A DNA stretch of 64,000 bases from S015-6 sp964384945 (lineage in GTDB: Bacteria; Desulfobacterota; DSWW01): NCBI GenBank assembly GCA_964384945.1, contig CAYLMK010000006.1, forward strand, positions 207,576 through 271,575, given 5' to 3'. The first letter of the stretch is position 1, and every line of letters begins with the position of its first letter. Both the position numbers and the translations under genes were made by a program. Below are positions 25,991 to 34,128 of this stretch, one piece after another. The notes under the pieces were generated by a model. The model saw only the letters and a list, made by a program, of their open reading frames with translations. It made no database searches and was not told the origin of the DNA.

Positions 25991-27157
25991 ATGGAACGTG
26001 AAATTCTTTATCTGAAGGTGCCCTCCTTCCCGCTTGCGGTGGAACAACTGCGCGACGCTTCCCTGCGGGGGAAACCGGCAGCCATCTGCACCACCGGGCC
26101 TGGGCGCACCCTCCTGCAGGCCGTCTCTGCCGAAGCCCGCCGTCACGGCCTGTTCAAGGGCATGCTCCGGCAGGAGGCCCTGCGAGCCTGTCCGGGCTTG
26201 AGGCTCCTGCCTCCGAACCCCGAACGCTGCGTTCGGATCACAAACCTCCTCCTGGGCCTTCTGTCCGCTTACACGCCCCTGGTCGAGCCGGCCCGGCCCG
26301 GGGCCCTCTTCCTGGACCTTTCCGGCACCCGCCGTCTGTTCGGCCCTGCACGAGACCTCGCGTGGAAGGTGCGAAAGGAAATACGGGATCGCGTCGGCCT
26401 GGAGCCCCGGCTCGGCCTGGCCGCCAACAAGCTCTTGAGCCGCATCGCGACGCGGGTGATCCCGGAAAGCGGCCTCTGCGATGTCTTCCCGGGCGGAGAG
26501 AGGCATTTTCTCGAGCCCCTGGACGTGACGGTCCTGCCGGCGCTTCACGCCCCCGCCTGCACCGAAAGGGTCCGCGAGCTCAACATCGAAAAGGTATCGC
26601 ATCTGCTGCCCATCCGGCTTCCCGCCCTCCAACTGGCCTTCGGGCGGCACGGTCCGGCAATCTACCGGCAGGCCCGGGGCCTGGATGCCTCTCCGGTAAG
26701 AGCCCCATCCCGGTCCCCCCGCATCACGGAGGAAGAAACCCTGCCGGAGGAAACGAATGAAGACGCGCTCCTCTTCGCCGTGCTCCGGGGGCTTGCAGAG
26801 GAGGCGGGCCGGCGGCTCCGGCGGATGAAGGCAACGGCCGGCCGCATGGAGCTCGAGATCGAGTATGCGGACGCGGTGCCGGCCCGGCGTGCCTCCCGGC
26901 TCCGGCCGCCGACCTGCCTCGACAACCCCTTGTTTGAGACGGCCGGCCGCCTGCTGGAGCTTGCCGCCGGCCGCAGGGTGAGGATCCGGAGGATCACGAT
27001 CCACTGCACGCAGATCGCCGTGGAACCCGAGCAGACCAAGCTCTTTCCCGATGATGTTCTCTTTTCCCTTTCCCGGAGAGAGCAGGCCCTGCAGCACGCG
27101 TTGGATGAGATCCGGGAGCGGTTCGGGATTAAGGCAATAGGGAGGGGAAGACGATAA
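25991..27157 (+). CDS. imuB: ImuB-like Y-family polymerase homologue
   Basis: A 388-residue Y-family DNA polymerase relative that looks catalytically inactive. The first palm motif, normally HxDxDxFYA, reads LYLKVPSFPLAVEQLR, so the metal-binding Asp is missing. The second, normally SxDE, reads FLDLSGTRRLFG, the form seen in ImuB. The finger region and helix-hairpin region (LGLAANKLLSRIATRVI) are retained. Near the C-terminus QTKLF resembles a beta-clamp-binding motif. ImuB bridges the clamp and DnaE2 in SOS mutagenesis. Its place between lexA and dnaE2 supports this. An imuA/SulA-like gene is absent here. It starts two bases after lexA. Confidence 0.85.
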   Translation: MEREILYLKVPSFPLAVEQLRDASLRGKPAAICTTGPGRTLLQAVSAEARRHGLFKGMLRQEALRACPGLRLLPPNPERCVRITNLLLGLLSAYTPLVEPARPGALFLDLSGTRRLFGPARDLAWKVRKEIRDRVGLEPRLGLAANKLLSRIATRVIPESGLCDVFPGGERHFLEPLDVTVLPALHAPACTERVRELNIEKVSHLLPIRLPALQLAFGRHGPAIYRQARGLDASPVRAPSRSPRITEEETLPEETNEDALLFAVLRGLAEEAGRRLRRMKATAGRMELEIEYADAVPARRASRLRPPTCLDNPLFETAGRLLELAAGRRVRIRRITIHCTQIAVEPEQTKLFPDDVLFSLSRREQALQHALDEIRERFGIKAIGRGRR

Positions 27158-27193
27158 GAAGGGAAGCCTGTTCCCACCTTGAAAGGGGAAAAG

Positions 27194-27871
27194 ATGACGA
27201 CCGCAAGAAGCACCAACATCACATGGCACAATCCGCTGGTAACGAAAGAGGATCGCGATGAACGGAACGGCTACAGGGGCGTCGTTCTTTGGTTCACGGG
27301 CCTCCCCAGTTCCGGAAAATCGACCTTGGCACATCAGGTGGAGAGAAGCCTTTTTGAAAGGGGCTGCAACGCCTATGTTCTGGACGGCGACAATATCCGC
27401 CACCGGCTCAACAGGGATCTAAGCTTCTCCCCCGATGACCGTAAAGAGAATATCCGCCGGATCGGAGAGGTGGCGAATCTCTTTGCCGATGCAGGGATCA
27501 TTGTCATCACCGCTTTCATTTCTCCCTACCGCGAGGATCGGGACCAGGCACGGGCGCTGAACGAACCGGGAAGGTTCTACGAGGTCTATTGCAAGTGCTC
27601 ACTCGCCCTCTGTGAGCAGAGAGACCCGAAGGGACTGTACCGACGGGCCCGGAAGGGGGACGTGAAGGAGTTCACGGGGGTCAGTGCCCCCTACGAGGAA
27701 CCTGAGAACCCGGAAATCCTCGTAGAGACCGACAAACAAGGCCTGGAAGAATGCGTCGCTCGAATTCTCGGCTACCTGGAGGATCAAGGGGTCATCCCTG
27801 TCGCCACCGACCGGTGGGGCCCTGATCCGACCGCGAAAGAAATCCAAAGGCTCTCGCCTCGGGAAAGGTGA
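27194..27871 (+). CDS. cysC: Adenylylsulfate kinase
   Basis: A 225-residue APS kinase making PAPS from APS and ATP. It has the P-loop GLPSSGKSTLAHQ near residue 40, AYVLDGDNIRHRLNRDLSFS near 65 (the DGD-N-R APS site), then SPDDRKENIRRIGEVANLFA, ITAFISPYREDRDQAR and EFTGVSAPYEEPENPEILVE. All core motifs are intact. An N-terminal ITWHNPLVTKEDRDERNGYR is typical of bacterial CysC. It lies 36 bases after imuB, with AAAGGGGAAAAG before the ATG, and its stop overlaps the ribosome-binding site of dnaE2. It is out of place in an SOS operon. No other sulfate-assimilation gene is seen. Confidence 0.92.
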   Translation: MTTARSTNITWHNPLVTKEDRDERNGYRGVVLWFTGLPSSGKSTLAHQVERSLFERGCNAYVLDGDNIRHRLNRDLSFSPDDRKENIRRIGEVANLFADAGIIVITAFISPYREDRDQARALNEPGRFYEVYCKCSLALCEQRDPKGLYRRARKGDVKEFTGVSAPYEEPENPEILVETDKQGLEECVARILGYLEDQGVIPVATDRWGPDPTAKEIQRLSPRER

Positions 27872-27875
27872 AGCT

Positions 27876-30800
27876 ATCGCTCACGGCTTTGTCCCCCTTG
27901 CCTGCCATTCGTTCTACAGCCTGCTCTGGGGCACGGCCCCGGTGGAGGCGCTCTGCGAACGGGCCCGGGAGGCCGGCGTCTCCAGCCTGGCCCTCACGGA
28001 CCGGAACGGGCTCTACGGCGTCCTGCCGTTCTGGGAGGCGGCCCGGAGTGCCGGGCTCCGGCCGATTCTGGGGGCGCATCTGCCGGACCCGCCCACCCCG
28101 GCCTGCCTGCTCGCGGCCGACCATCGGGGCTACCGGCGGCTGGCGAGGGTGCTGACGCTGTATCATCAGCAGGGGAACCACGCCGGGAGAGTCAAATCCC
28201 TTCTCCCCTCAGGGGAGAAGGCCAGGATGAGGGGATGCATAAGTCACCCTCACCCTGACCCTCTCCCTGAAGAAGATGTCGATAAGCGACTCATGGCCGT
28301 CATCCCCGCGGAAGCGGGGATCTCTAAGCACCTGATGCTGCGGGATTCCCGTTTTCACGGGGATGACGAAGAGATGCAGCTTCTATTGCCTTCTTCACCG
28401 TCATTCCTACGGGCCCACTCTTCGTCATTCCCGCACAGGCGGCCGTGTCATATTCTGTCATCCCGGCCCGTGTGCGGAGCGCGTGCGAGCCGGGATCCAG
28501 GTGCGTTCAACGCCTTTTCCCTCCTCGAGGCCCTGAAGGAGGACCGGCGGGGGCTCGTTGTGCTGAGCCCTTCCCTTTCCTTCCTGGACAGGCTCGCGCG
28601 GGCGACCGGCACGCAGGACCTCTACATCGCCCTCTACCCCTTCGGGCCCCAGCGGGAGCGAATCCGATTCAGCCGCGAGACCGGCATCCCGCTGGCGGCG
28701 GTCACGCCCGTCTACTTCCTCGACCGGCCCGACCACCGCCTGCACAGGCTGCTCCGGGCGATCGCCCTGTGCACCAAGCTCGACAGGGTTCCGGCCGGGG
28801 AGCTTGCGCCTGCCTGGGCCTTTTTCCAGTCCCCCGAACAGTGGATCGAGCGCTATCTCCACTGCCCCGAGGCCCTGGAGGGCATGCGGAAGGTCGCCGA
28901 GAAGTGCCGGATGACAAGGCCTCCGTGGGGGGGCTGGGTCTTTCCCGGCTTTGAGGGGCTCAGCGAAGACCGGGCCTCCGCCCTGCTGGAGGAGAAGGCG
29001 CGAAGGGGGGCGGTCCGCCGCTACGGGGCGTGGAGCCGGGCGATCGAGGAGCGGCTCGCCCACGAGCTCGGGATCATCCGGGCCAAGGGGTTTGCCTCGT
29101 ACTTTCTCGTGGTCGAAGACATCGTGAGCCGGTTTCCCATCACCTGCGGCCGGGGCTCGGCCGCGGCGAGCCTGGTTTCGTACTGTCTGGGCATCACCCA
29201 TGTGGACCCGCTTCGGCACAATCTCTTCTTCGAACGGTTCCTCAACATGGGCCGCGGCGAGCCGCCGGACATCGACGTGGACTTCCCGTGGGACGAGCGG
29301 GATGCGGTCCTGAGCTATGTCCTGGACAAGTACGGCCCGGAGCGTTGCGCCATGGTGGCCAACCACGTGGGCTTCCGCATGCGGGGCGCGATCCGGGAGG
29401 TCGCCAAGGTCTACGGGATCCCGGAGGAGGAGATTCAGAGAGTCTCGGATGACGTGAGCCACCTGAGGGACCTTCTTCGCAACCCCCGTGCCGGGACGCC
29501 TTCCGCAGGGGCGCACGGTTCCCGGGCAGGGCGCCTCGCCGAACCGTGGCCCGCGATCCTCCGGTGGGCGGAGCGGCTCGCAGGGACCCCCCGGCACCTT
29601 TCGGTCCATTGCGGGGGCGTGGTCATCACGCCGGATGCGCTGCCGGAGCGGGTCCCGGTAGAGCAGGCGCCCAAGGGGGTGCCGATCATCCAGTGGGAGA
29701 AGGACATCACCGAGGCGGCAGGGCTCGTGAAGATCGACCTCCTGGGGAACCGATCCCTGGCCGTGGTGCGGGACACGCTCGCCTCCATCCAGGCAAACTA
29801 CGGAATCCACATCTCCTACCCGCAGCTCAATCCCCTGGAAGACGCCAAGACCCGCCAGATGCTGGCCCGGGGCGATACGGTGGGGGTCTTTTACGTGGAG
29901 AGCCCGGCCATGCGGCAGCTCCTCAAAAAAACCGGCAAGGGGGACTTCGAGCACCTGGTGGTCCAGTCGAGCATCATCCGTCCGGCGGCCAACGAGCTGA
30001 TCCGGGAGTATGTCCGCCGAGACCGCGGGGGCGCGTACGAGCCCCTGCACCCGGCGCTGGCCGAGATCCTCGAGGAGACCCGCGGCATCCTCTGCTACCA
30101 GGAGGATGTCTCCCGCGTGGCCATGGCCCTGGCCGGCTTTGACGCGGTCCAGGCGGACGAACTGCGCAAGGTGCTCGCCAAGAAGCACAAGCAGGCGCGG
30201 CTTCCGGACTACCGGGAACGGTTCTTCCGGGGCGCCCTGGCCCGGGGCGTGGCGCGGGAGGTGATCGAAGAGGTCTGGAGGATGATCCTGAGCTTCCAGG
30301 GCTATTCGTTCTGCAAGCCCCATTCGGCGAGCTATGCCCTGGTCTCGTTCAAGGCCTGCTACCTGCGGGCCCACTTCCCTGCCGAATTCATGGCCGCGGT
30401 CCTCTCCAACCGGGGCGGCTACTACACGACCCTGGCCTATCTCTCCGAGGCCCGCCGGATGGGGCTCACGATCCTGCCGCCGGACGTGAACGCGAGCGCC
30501 CTTCCCTACGCAGGATACGGACGCAACCTCCGGGTGGGTTTGATGCAACTGAAAGGGGTTGGGGAGGCCTCGCTCGCCGCCCTGCTCGAGGACCGTGCAC
30601 GAAGGGGGCCTTTCGGGTCGCTGGAAGAGATTCTTGCGCGGGTGGACATGGATCCTTCCGACCTCCGGGTGCTCATCAAGGCGGGCTGCCTGGACGCGAT
30701 CGCCCAAGGCCGCTCCCGGCCCGAGCTACTCTGGGGGCTGCTGGCCTGGGAGGCGAGAAGAGAGGGTAAGGGCGAAAGGGCAAAGGGCAAAGGCGAAAAG

Positions 30801-31316
30801 ACCTGTCATTTCCGCCCCCCCTTGAGGATTGCGGGGGCAGGCTCCGGCGGGAATCCAGGATGGGTGGGGAAAGGGGATCTCCCCCTTCCCTTCTCCGGCG
30901 CCTTTCAGGCGCCCAAGACGATGCCCTACCGGCCCGAACTCCTCCTGCGGCACGAACTGGAGACGCTCGGCCTCCTCGTCTCCCGCCATCCCCTGGAGAT
31001 CTACGCGCCCTGGCTGTCGCGGGTAAAGGCGGTTCCGGCCTCCGACCTCGCCGAGCACGTGGGGAAGAAGGTAACGACAGTGGGCTGGTTCGTCACGGGA
31101 AAGACGGTTCTCACCCGCCGGGAGGAACCCATGGAGTTCGTGAGCTTCGAGGACACCACCGCCCTTTACGAAACGACCTTTTTCCCCCGGGCCTACGAGC
31201 GCTTCTCCCGCATGCTGGGCTACCACCGGCCCTACCTTCTGCGGGGCCGCGTGGAAGAAGACTTCGGGGCCGTCTCTCTGGTCGTGGAAGACATTGGCAG
31301 GCAGGGCGCGATATAG
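27876..31316 (+). CDS. dnaE2: Error-prone DNA polymerase III alpha subunit (DnaE2-like) with repeat insertions
   Basis: A C-family polymerase of about 1146 residues. It has an N-terminal PHP domain (VPLACHSFYSLLWGTAPVEA, SSLALTDRNGLYGVLPFWEA), a catalytic palm with PDIDVDFPWDERD (two metal Asp) and CGRGSAAASLVSYCLGITHV, fingers, a helix-hairpin-helix, and a C-terminal OB fold (VTTVGWFVTGKTVLTRREEP). The conserved PHP start lies before any ATG, GTG or TTG in frame. The likely start is ATC at 27876, after an excellent AAGGTGA at the cysC stop; the first standard start is GTG at 27942. About 108 residues (28181-28505) encode palindromic repeat DNA kept in frame, and a second low-complexity insert sits at 30760-30905. 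With lexA and imuB it forms the SOS mutasome. Confidence 0.85.
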   Translation: MAHGFVPLACHSFYSLLWGTAPVEALCERAREAGVSSLALTDRNGLYGVLPFWEAARSAGLRPILGAHLPDPPTPACLLAADHRGYRRLARVLTLYHQQGNHAGRVKSLLPSGEKARMRGCISHPHPDPLPEEDVDKRLMAVIPAEAGISKHLMLRDSRFHGDDEEMQLLLPSSPSFLRAHSSSFPHRRPCHILSSRPVCGARASRDPGAFNAFSLLEALKEDRRGLVVLSPSLSFLDRLARATGTQDLYIALYPFGPQRERIRFSRETGIPLAAVTPVYFLDRPDHRLHRLLRAIALCTKLDRVPAGELAPAWAFFQSPEQWIERYLHCPEALEGMRKVAEKCRMTRPPWGGWVFPGFEGLSEDRASALLEEKARRGAVRRYGAWSRAIEERLAHELGIIRAKGFASYFLVVEDIVSRFPITCGRGSAAASLVSYCLGITHVDPLRHNLFFERFLNMGRGEPPDIDVDFPWDERDAVLSYVLDKYGPERCAMVANHVGFRMRGAIREVAKVYGIPEEEIQRVSDDVSHLRDLLRNPRAGTPSAGAHGSRAGRLAEPWPAILRWAERLAGTPRHLSVHCGGVVITPDALPERVPVEQAPKGVPIIQWEKDITEAAGLVKIDLLGNRSLAVVRDTLASIQANYGIHISYPQLNPLEDAKTRQMLARGDTVGVFYVESPAMRQLLKKTGKGDFEHLVVQSSIIRPAANELIREYVRRDRGGAYEPLHPALAEILEETRGILCYQEDVSRVAMALAGFDAVQADELRKVLAKKHKQARLPDYRERFFRGALARGVAREVIEEVWRMILSFQGYSFCKPHSASYALVSFKACYLRAHFPAEFMAAVLSNRGGYYTTLAYLSEARRMGLTILPPDVNASALPYAGYGRNLRVGLMQLKGVGEASLAALLEDRARRGPFGSLEEILARVDMDPSDLRVLIKAGCLDAIAQGRSRPELLWGLLAWEARREGKGERAKGKGEKTCHFRPPLRIAGAGSGGNPGWVGKGDLPLPFSGAFQAPKTMPYRPELLLRHELETLGLLVSRHPLEIYAPWLSRVKAVPASDLAEHVGKKVTTVGWFVTGKTVLTRREEPMEFVSFEDTTALYETTFFPRAYERFSRMLGYHRPYLLRGRVEEDFGAVSLVVEDIGRQGAI
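28181..28505. repeat. Palindromic repeat cluster inserted in frame in dnaE2
   Basis: This stretch interrupts the polymerase sequence between LYHQQGN and AFNAFSLLEALKEDRRGLVV and encodes residues with no family character, including VIPAEAGIS, a common translation of dispersed intergenic repeats. CGTCATCCCCG (28298-28308) and CGGGGATGACG (28358-28368) are perfect 11-bp outer arms. CCCCGC-GGAA-GCGGGG (28304-28319) is an inner hairpin. A 45-base element at 28456-28500 recurs inverted at 42146-42190 with 43 of 45 bases equal. Confidence 0.8.
30760..30905. repeat. Second low-complexity/repeat-derived insert in dnaE2
   Basis: Between LLWGLLAWEARREG and FQAPKTMPYRPELLLRHELE the gene holds purine-rich GGGCAAAGGGCAAAGG-type repeats, followed by a segment ending in CGGGAATCCAGGATGG, which resembles the half-repeats seen elsewhere. 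It stays in frame in a linker before the OB fold. Confidence 0.5.
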
Positions 31317-31349
31317 CCGCGTCCATCCCCTCTCTGAGGTGTAGATCAG

Positions 31350-31492
31350 CCGCGGCTGAGCCGCGGGCGTAGCGGCGAGCTTGCTCGCCGTGACGACCGT
31401 CGGGTCAGCCGCCTGATGGACGGCGCTCTGCGCCGGCCTCAGGCGGCTGCTCCAGCCGCGGCAGATGGCACGGCGCGAAGCGTCCGTGCCAT
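31350..31492. repeat. Cluster of four perfect inverted repeats (REP-like)
   Basis: Hairpin 1 (31350-31366) is CCGCGGCT-G-AGCCGCGG. Hairpin 2 (31374-31389) is GGCGAGC-TT-GCTCGCC. Hairpin 3 (31406-31449) has 11-bp arms CAGCCGCCTGA/TCAGGCGGCTG with an inner CGGCGC-TCT-GCGCCG. Hairpin 4 (31465-31492) has 9-bp arms ATGGCACGG/CCGTGCCAT. No T-run follows, so they are not classic terminators. Confidence 0.75.
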
Positions 31493-31531
31493 CAATCGAT
31501 GTGCCCCCCGCCGACCTCGGGCGCATCCTGT

Positions 31532-31548
31532 TTGGCATGCAGCTTGCG
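31532..31548 (+). promoter_or_regulatory. Possible sigma-54 promoter
   Basis: TTGGCATG-CAGC-TTGCG has the required GG and GC ten bases apart and departs from consensus only at one -24 base. It lies about 210 bases before the fibronectin-domain gene, a spacing close to that at the PEP-CTERM gene. Confidence 0.4.
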
Positions 31549-31769
31549 TCTCAAAACTTCACGCCTGGCCGCAAAGACAGGAAAGGTCGGCAAGGGAAAT
31601 CGGCAAGAGAGGAACGATTGATTTAGAATTCAGATACTTATGAGCCGCTTCGAGGCTCCCCGCGACAGGATGCACAATTACGGATTCCGATGGTAATCGT
31701 TACATTCTTGACGGCCGGCAGTTACCTCCAAACCGGAAGCATCTTGGGCTGACATAGGAGAGAGCAGGC

Positions 31770-32129
31770 ATGTTGAGAGCACTTTCGCTTCTTCTTGCAG
31801 TCGTCTTGTCCTTTTCAGCGGCCCGCTTCGCGCAGGCGAGCACGGTCACCTTCCGATGGGACCCGAATACGGAGCCGGATCTGGCCGGCTACAGGCTCTA
31901 TTACGGAAACAGCCCCAGGAACCAGACCGCTTACACACAGACAGTCCCCATCAACAACAGAAATGCGACCACCTGGGAGCTTTCTTTGCCCGCCGGTGTC
32001 TACTACTTCGCCCTTACCGCCTTCGATCTCTCCGGGAATGAAAGCGGATTCTCCACCGAGGTGAGGGCAGAGGTCCCGGATTCGACCTCTCCTCCCGGGA
32101 AACCCGGAAGGCCGATATTCATTCCGTAG
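31770..32129 (+). CDS. Small exported fibronectin type III domain protein
   Basis: A 119-residue secreted protein. It has a signal peptide (LRALSLLLAVVLSFSAARFAQA) followed by one FnIII domain: VTFRWDPNTEPDLAGYRLYY, then GNSPRNQTAY, WELSLPAGVYYFALTAFDLS and GNESGFSTEVRAEV. The tail is Pro-rich (SPPGKPGRPIFIP). Single FnIII secreted proteins of this kind occur near polysaccharide and PEP-CTERM loci and probably bind glycan or protein at the surface. No sorting tail is present. Its 3' end overlaps the convergent amidase gene by 11 bases. A possible sigma-54 promoter precedes it. Confidence 0.85.
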   Translation: MLRALSLLLAVVLSFSAARFAQASTVTFRWDPNTEPDLAGYRLYYGNSPRNQTAYTQTVPINNRNATTWELSLPAGVYYFALTAFDLSGNESGFSTEVRAEVPDSTSPPGKPGRPIFIP

Positions 32130-33552
32130 TCCGATCCGCATCGATCCACGGACGGTGGTGGGCCCAGGGGCGGGCCTGCTCGAAGGCGCTTGCCGCCCGG
32201 AAGACCGTCTCTTCCCTGTGGGTCCTCCCTGCGATCTGCAGCCCGACGGGCAGGCCTGCCCGGGTGAACCCGCAGGGGACCGAGGCGGCCGGGTGCCCGG
32301 ACCAGTTGAAAAACCAGGTCAGAAGCCATCCTCCGAAGGGCTCGATCGGGGTTCCGTCCACCTCTTCGGGACCGACGATTCCTATCCGGAACGGCTCCAC
32401 CGTGATCGTGGGCGAAAGGATGAAGTCGTAACGGGAAAAGAGGAGGCGGAGGGCCTCGTAGAGTTTGGTCCGCACGACGCCGATGCTCTGCAGGTCCTCC
32501 ACAGTGATCTTGTGGTCGCCGCACAGCAATTGAAAGAACTCCGGGGAGAGGTTCTCCTTCCAGACCTCATCCGGGAAGATCTTGCGCATCCCCGCATAGT
32601 TCAGGTACCAGGCGTGCCCGAAGGCCCTGGCGTCCGCCGGAAGCTTGATGGGGGTCTCCTCCACGCGTGCGCCGAGGCCCTCGAAGGCCCTGGCCGCCTC
32701 GGTGGTGATCGCCCGGATCTCGGGGTCCACGGGCAGGAGGCCGAAGTCCGGGGTCCAGGCCATCCGGGAGCCCTTCACGTCCTGCGTGAGCCCCTCTTCG
32801 TAACGCAGGGACGGCGGCGGCAGGCTGAACGGGTCCTTGTCCGACGGCCCGCTCATGACGTCCACCATCCGGGCCGCATCCCGGACGGAGCGGGCGAGCG
32901 GGCCCTGAAACACCGTGCTCATGAAGCGGTCAAAGGGCATGTCGTTCGGAATCCGGCCCAGGGAGCACTTGATCCCGAACAGGCCGGTGCAACTTGCCGG
33001 AATGCGGATCGATCCGCCGCCGTCGTTCCCGTGGCCGACCGGGGCCAGCCCGGCAGCCACTGCAGCGGCCGTTCCGCCGCTCGATCCGCCCGGCGTTCGG
33101 TCGAGCCGCCAGGGGTTGCGCGTGGCCCCGAAGAGCGGGTTGTCCGTGACGCCCTTGAAGCCGAACTCCGGCGCGTTTGTCTTCCCGAGGATCACGGCTC
33201 CGGCCTCACGGAGCCGTTTCACGTAGACGGCGTCTTCGGTCGGGACAAGATTGGCGAAGAGCTTGCAGCCCATCGTCTGAGGCATGCCTGCCACGGCGTC
33301 CAGGTCCTTGATGCAAACCGGGACCCCATGCAGCGGACCTACCGGCCCACCCCGACGGAGGGCGAGATCCAGCCCGTCGGCCTGCCTCCGGGCTCCCTCC
33401 GCATCGACGTAAGTGTAGGCATTGACCTTGGGGTTGACCCGATCGATGCGCTCCAGGAAGGCGTCCACAGCCTCCCGGGCCGAGATCTCCTTGCTCACGA
33501 TCCTCTCGTGCAACCGATGGGCGGGCTCGAAGCACAGGTCATCCGCGTTCAT
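32119..33552 (-). CDS. Amidase (amidase signature family)
   Basis: A 477-residue amidase that hydrolyses a carboxamide. The Ser-cisSer-Lys triad is visible: Lys in LHGVPVCIKDLDAVAG (near residue 83), the cis-Ser in RTPGGSSGGTAAAVAAGLAP (near 160) and the nucleophile Ser in DGGGSIRIPASCTGLFGIK (near 182). The rest (FDRFMSTVFQGPLARSVRDA, TVEPFRIGIV) is typical of the general amidases rather than GatA. The ATG at 33552 has GGGAGGAGC before it and lies within the end of the small upstream gene (14-base overlap), so the two are co-transcribed. Substrate is unknown. Confidence 0.92.
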   Translation of the reverse strand: MNADDLCFEPAHRLHERIVSKEISAREAVDAFLERIDRVNPKVNAYTYVDAEGARRQADGLDLALRRGGPVGPLHGVPVCIKDLDAVAGMPQTMGCKLFANLVPTEDAVYVKRLREAGAVILGKTNAPEFGFKGVTDNPLFGATRNPWRLDRTPGGSSGGTAAAVAAGLAPVGHGNDGGGSIRIPASCTGLFGIKCSLGRIPNDMPFDRFMSTVFQGPLARSVRDAARMVDVMSGPSDKDPFSLPPPSLRYEEGLTQDVKGSRMAWTPDFGLLPVDPEIRAITTEAARAFEGLGARVEETPIKLPADARAFGHAWYLNYAGMRKIFPDEVWKENLSPEFFQLLCGDHKITVEDLQSIGVVRTKLYEALRLLFSRYDFILSPTITVEPFRIGIVGPEEVDGTPIEPFGGWLLTWFFNWSGHPAASVPCGFTRAGLPVGLQIAGRTHREETVFRAASAFEQARPWAHHRPWIDADRTTE

Positions 33553-33814
33553 GGGCGCTCCTCCCTTCAAGCTTGCGGAGAAGGCCCGCGTATCCGTTCC
33601 GGAGCCTCTCTTCGACCTCTTCCCGGCCGCCCCGGTCGTAGTCCCGGAAAAGGTCCATCGGAACCTCGACCTTGGCCCGGTGCCCGGCAAGGGTCAGGAC
33701 GAAGTCTACGCTGAAGTTGGAAGGGTTCTTACGGTATTCCTTCAACTCCAGATGCGGGTTCATCCTGCTCAGGGCGAGTTTCACCTCGCCGATGTGGTAG
33801 AGTTCATTGTCCAT
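33539..33814 (-). CDS. Small hypothetical protein, coupled to the amidase
   Basis: A 91-residue soluble protein beginning MDNELYHIGEVKLALSRMNP. I do not recognise the family. It is rich in charged residues, with VDFVLTLAGHRAKVEVPMDL and FRDYDRGGREEVEERLRNGY; there is no signal peptide, membrane helix or cysteine pair. GGAGG precedes the ATG. Its stop falls inside the amidase gene start, which supports translation coupling and that both are real. Confidence 0.6.
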   Translation of the reverse strand: MDNELYHIGEVKLALSRMNPHLELKEYRKNPSNFSVDFVLTLAGHRAKVEVPMDLFRDYDRGGREEVEERLRNGYAGLLRKLEGRSAHERG

Positions 33815-34041
33815 GCATTGGTTCCTCCATACTCCGGCGAGGATGGTAACAGACCCAGGGGGAGCGCGTAGCCGGGAATCGCCTCGGTCGCCCGGCCTCC
33901 CTCCCAGTTTCCTCCGTCTTGCGGACATTGCGAGCCGAAGGCGCGGCACCCCCCCGCGCCCAAGCCATGAGACCCGTCATGTCGGCGAACGAGGCTGTAA
34001 TATTCCCCCGGTCCAAGGCCTGGGCCGCGTCATTCCGGGGA

Positions 34042-34128
34042 AGCCTGCGGATGCTGGCTCGCGGCCGCTCAAGCAGCCTTGGCCTGGATGACAGAATACG
34101 ACACAGCCTCTTTCACGGGCATGACGAT
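34042..34128. repeat. Composite dispersed repeat, copy A
   Basis: AGCCTGCGGAT-N5-CTCGCGGCCGCTC and its flank (34042-34080) match 41976-42014 in the same orientation at 34 of 39 bases. The next part, ATGACA-N7-GACACAGCCTC-N6-GGGCATGAC, matches 42184-42222. In this copy the two parts are adjacent; in the 42-kb copy about 170 bases lie between them. Confidence 0.65.

Larger units (their letters stand above)
31317..31769. other. Intergenic region after dnaE2 with hairpins and a possible sigma-54 promoter
   Basis: No gene is seen here. The first half holds four consecutive perfect hairpins (31350-31492), any of which could help end the dnaE2 transcript. The second half carries a sigma-54-like site at 31532-31548 and leads to the small fibronectin gene, which has TAGGAGAG as its ribosome-binding site. 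Confidence 0.6.

Noticed and set aside
28181..28505. Possible CRISPR-like repeats within dnaE2
   Set aside because: The units are palindromic and unequal, with no regular spacers and no cas genes.
28458..30707. 749-codon minus-strand frame opposite dnaE2
   Set aside because: Shadow of dnaE2; low-complexity Arg/Pro/Gly composition.
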